NCBI GenBank assembly: GCA_947502975.1
Contig: CANNBV010000002.1
Span: 935,251 to 999,250 of the forward strand
Source: an uncultured Flavobacteriaceae bacterium
Lineage (GTDB): Bacteria; Bacteroidota; Bacteroidia; Flavobacteriales; Flavobacteriaceae
Length of the DNA stretch: 64,000 bases
Reading direction: 5' to 3'
The translations under genes were made by a program, and so were the position numbers. This document shows, piece by piece, positions 25,786 through 34,317 of the stretch (within the stretch, counting starts at the first letter, position 1; each line of letters begins with the position of its first letter). The notes below the pieces were generated by a model that was not told the DNA's origin, searched no databases, and was given only the letters and a program-made list of their open reading frames with translations.

Positions 25786-28700
25786 TTTTTTACGTAATAA
25801 TTAATTTGAACATTCTTTGTTGAATTTATCATTCCTGTAGTTTTCATTTGACTTAATACAGTATTCATTGACTTAACTTCTGGTTTATAAGCTCTACCAT
25901 CTTTAGAATAAACATATTGCGTTCCATCATTGCTTTTACCATAATTTACTACTACATGTTGACCAGCTATTACTGCTATACCTTCTCCAAAAGGAACTCC
26001 ATCAAAACTATCTACTTTTTTATAATTATCTGTGTTAAAAAATGGGTCTGAACCATAATTTTCATTAGCCGTTTCAGGAGTTATTTCTTTACCATCTACA
26101 GCTAACATAGATGCTTGGTCGCAAATATAATTATCACACGCTTTATTAGCTCCCTTAGATGAATTTTTATCTATAGCCTCAGTTACTGTTATTCCATCTG
26201 ATTTTTTTACTGACCTTGTCATATTATTGTCTACTTTGACTGTTTGTCCTACTACAATTTCGTCATCTCCAGTAGCAGCTTGTCCTTGATAATTAACAGC
26301 TTTACTATCCGAAACCATTTTTTGAGCTTTATCTTTAGTTGTATTTAAATGTTTTGCTAACGAAGCAACAGTATCTCCAGACTCAGCAACTAAATTACCA
26401 TTAGCATCTGGTTTCCAATAAACTCCACGACCATCAGGGTCAACAAAAAGGATAGGGTTATTCAAAGTATAATTATAAGTTGAATATTCATAATAATCTT
26501 CAGCCAACGGGTCCACATTCATCCATCTACCCAAAGCAGCATCATAATTCCTTGCACCATAATCGTGCCAATTTAAATCCAGTTCGTCTTGGAACTCTTT
26601 CCCGTTATAAGTTTTCTTCAATGCAGGATTCGTAGAATTAACCACCGTATTATACCCTTTATGTTTAAGCCCAAAGGGATAGTAGTTGTTTTCTTCTAGA
26701 ATTTCAGAAGATGCTTTTCTAATTTTCACATCATCAAACCATACTGTACCACCACCGTTGTTATCAATTCTTAATCTTAGTTCATCAATATTAGAACTTA
26801 CAGTAACAGTTTTTTCCAAATATATCCATTGGTTTTTAGTATAAGTTCTAACATAATCGTAGGTAGTAGTTGTTCCATCTTTTTTTAACATAACAATATC
26901 AACAGAAGGATTATCACTATATACCCAACCTGAGAACGTATATTGAGTTGAAGATGTGTTACTAATACTTGTCCATGTATCACTATTAAAATACTTTTCT
27001 CCAGATGTAGTCTTTACTATTTTACCAGAATAATCACCTGAATATTTAAAACTACTATCATAAATCATAGCACCACTAACATTACTAATACTCCATCCGC
27101 TATTACTTTCAAATCCATCATTGAATATACCAGCTTCAGAAATTGTACCATCACTATCAGTATCAGAATAGCTTAAACGTACATTCCCTAAATGGTCTTT
27201 GTATTGGTATACATAGTTGAAACCTCCACTCTTGGGCTCTATATAGCCTTCAGGATGGTTAAAATACTGAAGTCCAAGAAAGAGTGTGCTACCCTGCCAA
27301 TTACCATTAACAAGAGAATGAGATCCTGTTGATTTGTACACATAATTTCCTGCGTAATCAATTGTTTCTGTATCCGTTGATGTTGGAGTTTCGTATTCCA
27401 CTAGGCTTTTACTTAATTTTACTCCTGTAGCATCATACACGTAACTAATAGTACCTGTATAGTCTCCATCTATGTCAATAACCTTAGGAAGGTTTAAATG
27501 ATTATACGTAATATTGGTTATGCCTTTGTTATAATCTTGTATCATATTACCATTATCATCGTAAATATAATCATTTGCGCTGGAATCTTTATCTACAAAT
27601 CCAAAATTATCATTTTTAAAGTCAGTGACTTTTTTAAGTTCATTACTCTTAGTCCCATAGTAATAATATATACGGTCCATATCTCCAAAATCACTATTAT
27701 TTGTAGCATCAGGGCTCTCTACGATATGCCCTGTTCGCGTTAAAAAGGTAATATTACCATTTTTATCGTAAGTTATTGGCGATGTACTACTTGCTAAATT
27801 ATATCTCCCATTGTCGTTTGTAGCATATGTAATTCTGTTTAAAGCATCGTATCCGTACGTATACCATTTTAAACTATTATCAATATTTGCAGTTTTCCAT
27901 TCTGTCTCTGAAATATTACCATTAAATAGTTTTGTAGCACCATGGTTTTCAGTGTTATAATTCAGCTTAAAACTAAACAAATCATTACCTAAAGTTGATG
28001 GGTTGTTAATTTGTTTTAACCAGCCTCGTACGTTATAGGTGTAGTCTATATTTTGCAAATGACCTTGTGTCGTTTTACCACCAACACCTTTACTTACAAG
28101 TTGCCCCAAGTCATCATAGCTATTCTGTACAATAGTTTCCTCTGGGTCACAAATAATGAACTCTGGATATAGTGCCAGATATTCTTCTCCTATTGGAAAT
28201 TTACAGCTTTTTTGTTTATGAGATAATAATCTACTTGCATGATCATAATTATAATAATCTTCAATTATTATAATTTTGCCATCTTTGAAATGATAAGAGG
28301 TTGTTTCTAAAGGATTTCCTGAAAAATCGAATTTACTAACAATCTTATCCTTATAAGACAAATAATCGTTAATACTGTAGACTAATATAGGCCTAGATTT
28401 ATCATCATAATAGGTAACATTGGTAATCCAGTAATTAGTATCTAACACACGTACTTTACTACCTGTGGCTAATCCTTTTACATCAGTCTCTGGGGTTACA
28501 CCGTATGCTGATTCTGAGTTGCCTGATCCTTTATCAAAAGTGTAATCATCGTAGTAGTTGATTGTGAGTATTTCGTCAACACCATGCGGTATAGCAGTAT
28601 TTGTATAATACACCGTAGTACCAGCAATGGTTTGAGGGGATGAGGTTTTAGTTTCAAATTGGGTATATGTAACGGTATTATTTGCTAAATTTTGTATAGC

Positions 28701-30089
28701 AGTTCTCGACTGGCTGCTATCGTTAATACCCGTGAACGCAACACGGCCAAAAGCATCGTACTTAGTAAAGAGCCACTTGTTTTGAGCATTTAAATTAGCG
28801 TCTTGTGTAAAAACAGGAAGATCTAATTTGTTATAAACAATGTATTCCCAACCCTTACCAGGTATCTTTTTTTCTACCAAGCGGCTTCTGGAATCATAAC
28901 GGTATTGGTAACATAATTCTGAGAGTTCCGTGCTTGAGATACTGCTATCATGTACTACTTTTGGTGGTAATACATAGCTTAGGTTACCATAATCATCATA
29001 GACATAATAGGTGTCATGTGTGGTTTCACTGCTACTTACCAAGGCATAGGTGCGTTTTAACACCACACGCCCTTGTTTGTCTTTAAACTCCTCGGTAGTA
29101 TGTAATTTACTGCTAGTACCATCATGGTTTTCGTCTTTGGTAATCGTTTTATAGAGTTCGCCAGCAGGATAATACCCGTTATTACTAGAACTTGCAACCA
29201 ATGTTGGTGTGTATACTTTTATGTTATTACTGGTAGTTACTGTAATGTTTACACTGTAATGCCTTACCTCACTACCAGAATTGCTCTGGTAATCGAACTC
29301 AATTTCATGCCCGTTCCCTAATTTCCAATCTTTACCAGGCGCTGCTTGTTTTAAGACCCTATTAAGTGGTGAATCCTCAAATTCTTTTTGAGAGTAAGCA
29401 TTAATATCATTCACTGATACGCTTGGAAAATCTGGTTCGTATGTTGAGGCATTATAATACGTATTGGTAGCCGTTAAGCCATCTGTTCTATATAAGCCAC
29501 CATTAGTTGATGCTGTGTATGGCAAATAGTCTTTGTCTTGTCTGCCATAGGCGTCATATTCAAAATGAGTTATAACATCTTCACTATTTCCACCAGCTCT
29601 TACTCCTACATTCTGAATGGATCGCCCTAAGCCATCGAAATAGCTAACAGACTCTATTTTCTCATTGTTTCCCAACAGGCTAGGATTTGTAGTAGCTATT
29701 CTTGGCGTTTTAGTACGTATGTAGTTTTGGTTAGTTAAGGTTGATGCAGATGGCGGTGGAACAGAAACAACGATATTAGTCAATACATCCCTCACGATGG
29801 TTTTATCCTTAAATGTTACAGAGGCAGTACCTGCCGATGTCCATTGCACATCTACATAATACGTAGTACCGGAACTCCCTGTAGCCACCTCTATGCCGCT
29901 GCCGCCAGTTAGTACCCAACTAGGGACTTTCTGTATTAAACCATTATTAAATTCATACCTGTAGATATTATTCACATCTACAGCTGTAGGTCCTGTAATT
30001 TGGGCTTGAGAAAAATTACATAAGCCAATAAGCAATAGTATACTTATCACTATTTTATGTTTTAAAACTATATTAAATAATTGTATCAT
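25782..30089 (-). CDS. Rhs repeat-core protein with C-terminal toxin tip
   Basis: 1435 residues, secreted. After a signal peptide (residues 1-30) comes an Ig-like region and a DUF6443-like segment (NYIRTKTPRIATTNPSLLGN, SYFDGLGRSIQNVGV). Many YD repeats follow, for example YVYDDYGNLSYVLPP. The Rhs core has KDHLGNVRLSYSD near residue 970 and ARNYDAALGRWMNVDPLAE ... PDGRG near 1185-1222. Between the two core halves a roughly 145-residue jelly-roll, carbohydrate-binding-like domain is inserted (about 985-1130). The tip (1222-1435) has a LysM-like stretch and a Cys/His-containing toxin candidate. It overlaps its immunity gene by four bases. Confidence 0.88.
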   Translation of the reverse strand: MIQLFNIVLKHKIVISILLLIGLCNFSQAQITGPTAVDVNNIYRYEFNNGLIQKVPSWVLTGGSGIEVATGSSGTTYYVDVQWTSAGTASVTFKDKTIVRDVLTNIVVSVPPPSASTLTNQNYIRTKTPRIATTNPSLLGNNEKIESVSYFDGLGRSIQNVGVRAGGNSEDVITHFEYDAYGRQDKDYLPYTASTNGGLYRTDGLTATNTYYNASTYEPDFPSVSVNDINAYSQKEFEDSPLNRVLKQAAPGKDWKLGNGHEIEFDYQSNSGSEVRHYSVNITVTTSNNIKVYTPTLVASSSNNGYYPAGELYKTITKDENHDGTSSKLHTTEEFKDKQGRVVLKRTYALVSSSETTHDTYYVYDDYGNLSYVLPPKVVHDSSISSTELSELCYQYRYDSRSRLVEKKIPGKGWEYIVYNKLDLPVFTQDANLNAQNKWLFTKYDAFGRVAFTGINDSSQSRTAIQNLANNTVTYTQFETKTSSPQTIAGTTVYYTNTAIPHGVDEILTINYYDDYTFDKGSGNSESAYGVTPETDVKGLATGSKVRVLDTNYWITNVTYYDDKSRPILVYSINDYLSYKDKIVSKFDFSGNPLETTSYHFKDGKIIIIEDYYNYDHASRLLSHKQKSCKFPIGEEYLALYPEFIICDPEETIVQNSYDDLGQLVSKGVGGKTTQGHLQNIDYTYNVRGWLKQINNPSTLGNDLFSFKLNYNTENHGATKLFNGNISETEWKTANIDNSLKWYTYGYDALNRITYATNDNGRYNLASSTSPITYDKNGNITFLTRTGHIVESPDATNNSDFGDMDRIYYYYGTKSNELKKVTDFKNDNFGFVDKDSSANDYIYDDNGNMIQDYNKGITNITYNHLNLPKVIDIDGDYTGTISYVYDATGVKLSKSLVEYETPTSTDTETIDYAGNYVYKSTGSHSLVNGNWQGSTLFLGLQYFNHPEGYIEPKSGGFNYVYQYKDHLGNVRLSYSDTDSDGTISEAGIFNDGFESNSGWSISNVSGAMIYDSSFKYSGDYSGKIVKTTSGEKYFNSDTWTSISNTSSTQYTFSGWVYSDNPSVDIVMLKKDGTTTTYDYVRTYTKNQWIYLEKTVTVSSNIDELRLRIDNNGGGTVWFDDVKIRKASSEILEENNYYPFGLKHKGYNTVVNSTNPALKKTYNGKEFQDELDLNWHDYGARNYDAALGRWMNVDPLAEDYYEYSTYNYTLNNPILFVDPDGRGVYWKPDANGNLVAESGDTVASLAKHLNTTKDKAQKMVSDSKAVNYQGQAATGDDEIVVGQTVKVDNNMTRSVKKSDGITVTEAIDKNSSKGANKACDNYICDQASMLAVDGKEITPETANENYGSDPFFNTDNYKKVDSFDGVPFGEGIAVIAGQHVVVNYGKSNDGTQYVYSKDGRAYKPEVKSMNTVLSQMKTTGMINSTKNVQINYYVKK

Positions 30090-30103
30090 AACTGGATCTG
30101 ATT

Positions 30104-30520
30104 TTATTGGTAAGAGATATTGCTTATGTAAAAGGTGTACGTTTCTTGCTCAGTTTCACTTAAATAAAAGGTGATTGTCGCATATAAATTCTCTGCTGTT
30201 CCTTTTATGAAAAACACACAGTGATACCCGTCATTATCCATTTTATATTCCAGTGTTCCTGAGGCATTAGAGTCATCCCAACTATTTTTAGTAATTCCTG
30301 TAATAGAAAAAATAGTGGTATCTGTGGCTTCGCCACTTTGTTGCGTCCATGTAATGGTATTGTTTGTTTTACTAATTGTAGAAAGAACAGCTATATTTTG
30401 CCCTGCAACATTAGCTGCATTACTAGTTATAGTAAAATTTAAGTCGTTGGTTTGTGCTGTTACACATATAAAACTTAACATTAATAGACTGCTTAATAGG
30501 CTTGAAATTTTATGTTTCAT
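30104..30520 (-). CDS. Secreted protein between the two Rhs ORFs
   Basis: 138 residues with a signal peptide (MKHKISSLLSSLLMLSFICVTAQ). The mature part is Thr/Asn-rich and beta-stranded, with the WTQQSGEATDTTIFSITG segment resembling a small Ig-like or discoidin-like sandwich. No family recognised. It lies 14 bases before the Rhs-core gene and 21 bases after the upstream Rhs-like gene, so all three are probably one operon and the protein may be part of the assembled Rhs structure. Confidence 0.75.
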   Translation of the reverse strand: MKHKISSLLSSLLMLSFICVTAQTNDLNFTITSNAANVAGQNIAVLSTISKTNNTITWTQQSGEATDTTIFSITGITKNSWDDSNASGTLEYKMDNDGYHCVFFIKGTAENLYATITFYLSETEQETYTFYISNISYQ

Positions 30521-30541
30521 GGTTTCTAAAAAATTAAGTTA

Positions 30542-33500
30542 TTATTGGTTTTTATAATAGTATTCATTTTCACCTAGCACGTATCCATCCTCATCTTTAA
30601 CTTGAATAACACGGTTAAACTCATCGTATTCGTAATACATGGTATACCCTTTAGGATCAGTAACGCTGGTAACTCCAACTAAAGGATCGTAGGTATAAGT
30701 GGTCACCATGGCATTAGGCACAGAATTTCTTAAGGTGGTTAAAGCCGTACGTAGGTTTTTTTCGTCACAGCTGCCAGAGTCTAAACAGGTATCATCATCT
30801 AAATTTGACTTTATTTGTAAATTTGCAATTTGACTTGATACTTGACTGTAAGTGGCATTTTCAATTTTTGCAATTGGGAATTGCTCATCGTAGCCCCATA
30901 TGTAAACAATGGTTGTTCCATCAGACTTTTTAACCTCTTTTGCATTACCCGTTGTATTATAATAGCTTATAAACTGTATTCTATCTTCAAGTGTATTAGA
31001 TCCTAAAGCTGTTTGAACATATTCAGGCAATATTAGATCAGTATCTGGTGGGATACTTAAATCTAAATCCCAATCTTTATAGTTTGTTCGCTGTCGATTC
31101 ATCAACTCTCCAGAATCTGCAATTCCATTTTTGTTGACATCCTTATAGGTTTCTGTTTGTATGGGCTCAGCTATGCGGTGTTGTTGATCTTCCTTTAGTT
31201 TATCTATGGCATCCTTTTCAGGACCTGTTAAATCATCAGCTCCGAGAGAACTTTTACTCAGCACATCATCAGGATAAAACATTTTGGTTATGATAGACTC
31301 ACCATCACTGCTTGTTGCTTTTGTTTCTGAGGCTAAAAGTGCATTATTATTGTAATAGTAGTTTTGGGTATTGGTGACTGTATTTCCACCGTAGTAATCT
31401 GTAGTAGTTGAACTCTTTAATCTGTGCCATTCAGTACTGTAGGTATATCTAGCTATATAGGCATTTAATGGACCTCCTTCAGCGTCACCAGCCATTCTTC
31501 TAATTTGAACACCAAAATATTGCGCATGATTGGTGCCAGTTACCTCATATACATTCTCTACTTTTTGTAATACACTATTTGAAGCATCAAAAACCTCTAA
31601 TTTTTCTAAATTCCCTGCTACCCAATCGTTATAGACAGGGATTTCAAATTTAGGTTCAAAAGGTCTGTCGTAGTAACCAATGCCTACATAAGGGTTATCT
31701 GAACGTTCTGCAGGCGGTGAAAAGGTATATTCTTTTCTACCATTTCCTGAAGCACCTGTATAGGTTTCAGTAACATTGGTATAGCCAACAAGACTGCCCT
31801 TGGTTGAAATTGCTTGTGCTTGACTGTTAGAAGTTACTTTTGTTCCAGAGGTTACACAACCTACACAACATGTTGTGTTTAAATAATCTCCTATTAAATC
31901 CACAATATTTAATGCTTTTCCACTACTTAAATTTGGGTTAGTCGTAAAATTCGTGTAATCAAAAGTTCTGGAAAGCGCTAAATCTAATGGAGAATTAGAG
32001 CTATATGTGTTTATCTCCGCAATTCTTAACCCTCCGTATATCCATTCGCCAGGGGTAGGATCTGTCGTCCATTTTAAGGTGGCACTAAAAGTTTCTGGAT
32101 TGCTACAAAATGGGTCTGTATGAGGGTTACAGCCTCCGTTACCATTAGAGTTAGCAATAATCTTATAGGTTCCAGCTGGGAAAGTGTGGTTGAAACTGGA
32201 ATTTAAAATATTAAGTGAATAGTTTGGGTCTGTTACACCTACAACCTCTAAAGAATAATCACAATTCAAATCGTTTAAATTTGTTGGGTTAGAACAGCCA
32301 CTAACTATAACACTAAATTCTACAATACCATTACTATTAGAGGAAATAGTAAACGTTTCTGAATAGTCTATATTGGGGTCTAGATCATCATATAATGCAG
32401 GATCATTAAAAAAGTATATTGAATTTTGGTCTAAGTCATCTTGATAGTTATTTGCACTACCAGTAAAAAATGAAATCCTATTATTTTCCCATACAAATTC
32501 ATCATGCCCCCCTGTTGGGTAGATAATTTTTTCTAGTACACAAGCATCTGTAAAGGCAGGATCTACTGCTCTATCCGCATCTCCAACATATGCAGAATTA
32601 TGAAATACCTTCGGAATAAGGGTGGTATTGTTTTTTCCATTATAATATCCGAAGTAATCCTGAGATCTTGCAAATCTATCTGGTAGTATTTTAGAATCGT
32701 ATTCAAACTTATATGGAGGTAATGTATTGAGGTTTTTTCCATACTGAGAAATGGAATCTAACTTAAGCCTGTAAATACCTTCGTTGTAGGTATCAAAATA
32801 AGAGTTAGTATTCACAGCACTTGTAAAGTAAGAGGTATGTAACTCCATACCTTTTATTAACTGGTTATCTGTATCAAATAATTCAACTTTCTCTAAAGGA
32901 TAACTATTATGCAAATCCTGTCTCAGCGTAGTACCTTTACCAAAAGTAATTTTACCATTTGGGAATTGTATAGAAGCTATCTTCGGTTGAACAAATTTTC
33001 TATTTACGTAAATGATATTGTATTCATCTGCACATGGACCCCAGGCTGAATATATACGCTCTTCATTTTGTAATTGTGTGGTTTCTACATCTACTTCGGT
33101 TGTGTAATCGAAAGTGATCAATTCATCAGATGTAGGAAACTCGATATCTATAAGCATCCAACCTTGATAATACAGATTTGGCGCCCCGTATACTGTAGGA
33201 TCACTTTGATAGGTACCATTCCATGTGACATTTATAGTTTTTGCGCCTACAACCTTTTCCAATCCTTCTCTTGAACTAAAGGAAGAATCTCCAAAATGGA
33301 ACTTTACACCAGATGTATCTGTAATAATAAACCCAATAATAATCCCATTTCCATTAGTTTTGGTCTCAATATCTAAATTAGAATAAGGTGTTTGCACAAA
33401 CTTATCCAAGGTTTGATCGTAAAAAAACTGTCCTGAACCTCCTGGAAAACTAAAATTGAAAATGTCTGGCTCATAATCACGTGCATTGGCATTACCCACT

Positions 33501-33931
33501 TGTAATTGATCGTGTTGGCTACCAATTGCAACTGAATTAATATCTCTTTGAAACAAATCCTCTACCGTATAAATTGTATTCGTCATATAACCATTTGCTG
33601 TTGCATCATCAGGTAACCCCCGTATGGAACGACTTACCAAACCTCCCGCACTCAGATTCCAGCCCAAACCAGCCCAGGAAGCAATATCTGTTACTTTTAT
33701 ACCACCAGAGCTATAGCTTATACTAACAGGAATATTTACTCCATTATATGAGATGGTATGAAACGGAACAGATATACTTGGCGTTCCCGTATATAATGAC
33801 ACATCCATTTGAGAATGTTTAATTAAAGAAGCCGCCTCTGGACTTGGCGGCACTATTTCAGGTAAATTTTGGGATAATGTATTTAAGTGAATTAGCAAGA
33901 CAACTGTAAGGATTAAAAAACGAACTTTCAT
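30542..33931 (-). CDS. Rhs/YD-repeat protein, N-terminal partner of the split Rhs
   Basis: 1129 residues, secreted (signal MKVRFLILTVVLLIHLNTLSQ). It opens with a conserved Bacteroidota Rhs N-terminal region (PPSPEAASLIKHSQMDVSLY, then SISYSSGGIKVTDIASWAGL). A long beta-rich body follows. YD repeats at the very end (TTYTYDPLVGVTSVTDPKGY, YYEYDEFNRVIQVKDEDGY) have no core or tip. Together with the downstream gene it would supply the shell, so a two-polypeptide Rhs is likely. First gene of the operon, behind a repeat-rich control region. Confidence 0.85.
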   Translation of the reverse strand: MKVRFLILTVVLLIHLNTLSQNLPEIVPPSPEAASLIKHSQMDVSLYTGTPSISVPFHTISYNGVNIPVSISYSSGGIKVTDIASWAGLGWNLSAGGLVSRSIRGLPDDATANGYMTNTIYTVEDLFQRDINSVAIGSQHDQLQVGNANARDYEPDIFNFSFPGGSGQFFYDQTLDKFVQTPYSNLDIETKTNGNGIIIGFIITDTSGVKFHFGDSSFSSREGLEKVVGAKTINVTWNGTYQSDPTVYGAPNLYYQGWMLIDIEFPTSDELITFDYTTEVDVETTQLQNEERIYSAWGPCADEYNIIYVNRKFVQPKIASIQFPNGKITFGKGTTLRQDLHNSYPLEKVELFDTDNQLIKGMELHTSYFTSAVNTNSYFDTYNEGIYRLKLDSISQYGKNLNTLPPYKFEYDSKILPDRFARSQDYFGYYNGKNNTTLIPKVFHNSAYVGDADRAVDPAFTDACVLEKIIYPTGGHDEFVWENNRISFFTGSANNYQDDLDQNSIYFFNDPALYDDLDPNIDYSETFTISSNSNGIVEFSVIVSGCSNPTNLNDLNCDYSLEVVGVTDPNYSLNILNSSFNHTFPAGTYKIIANSNGNGGCNPHTDPFCSNPETFSATLKWTTDPTPGEWIYGGLRIAEINTYSSNSPLDLALSRTFDYTNFTTNPNLSSGKALNIVDLIGDYLNTTCCVGCVTSGTKVTSNSQAQAISTKGSLVGYTNVTETYTGASGNGRKEYTFSPPAERSDNPYVGIGYYDRPFEPKFEIPVYNDWVAGNLEKLEVFDASNSVLQKVENVYEVTGTNHAQYFGVQIRRMAGDAEGGPLNAYIARYTYSTEWHRLKSSTTTDYYGGNTVTNTQNYYYNNNALLASETKATSSDGESIITKMFYPDDVLSKSSLGADDLTGPEKDAIDKLKEDQQHRIAEPIQTETYKDVNKNGIADSGELMNRQRTNYKDWDLDLSIPPDTDLILPEYVQTALGSNTLEDRIQFISYYNTTGNAKEVKKSDGTTIVYIWGYDEQFPIAKIENATYSQVSSQIANLQIKSNLDDDTCLDSGSCDEKNLRTALTTLRNSVPNAMVTTYTYDPLVGVTSVTDPKGYTMYYEYDEFNRVIQVKDEDGYVLGENEYYYKNQ

Positions 33932-33990
33932 AGTAGATAGCTTTTAAAGATTTTAGACTATAAAATTAGTTTGGAATTAAGGATGAAGAG

Positions 33991-34208
33991 TAAGGTTAAA
34001 CCTTACAAAAACTAAGGGTTGATAACTTTTTTGAAACCCAATAAAAATGGGAAGAAAGCGCGTGTTGAATTTTACAAGCTATCAACAAAATACCTAATAA
34101 GTATTGATTTTACTAGGCTTTTCGGCATGTTAATAAACAAAAAGACAAACCTTACTAAAACTAAGGCAAAAACCTTATAAAAAGTAAGGGTAAACCTTAG
34201 TTTTTGTT
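33991..34208. promoter_or_regulatory. Cluster of CCTTA/TAAGG palindromes upstream of the Rhs operon
   Basis: Recurring units read CCTTACAAAAACTAAGG (34001-34017), CCTTACTAAAACTAAGG (34150-34166) and CCTTATAAAAAGTAAGG (34173-34189), with half sites at 33991 (TAAGGTTAAACCTTA) and 34195 (CCTTAG). They fill the gap between the divergent Rhs operon and amidase gene, and the nearest lies about 70 bases from the Rhs ATG. They look like binding sites for a dimeric regulator. The rest of this 377-base gap holds no gene. Confidence 0.65.
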
Positions 34209-34261
34209 ATGTAATCAATAATTAGATGTAGGATTTTATTATTCTAGTTCCTTCAAACAAA

Positions 34262-34290
34262 GACGTGCGACGCTAGTTTGTAATTAGGTT
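34262..34290. repeat. Degenerate REP remnant at the far side of the Rhs locus
   Basis: CGACGCTAGTTTGTAATTAGG resembles the REP end at 22799 (CGGCGCTAGTTTGTAACTAG). It lies just upstream of the amidase gene, so REP sequence of the same family flanks the whole Rhs region on both sides. Confidence 0.5.
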
Positions 34291-34317
34291 TTAGTATTTT
34301 TATAAAAAATGCTAAAT

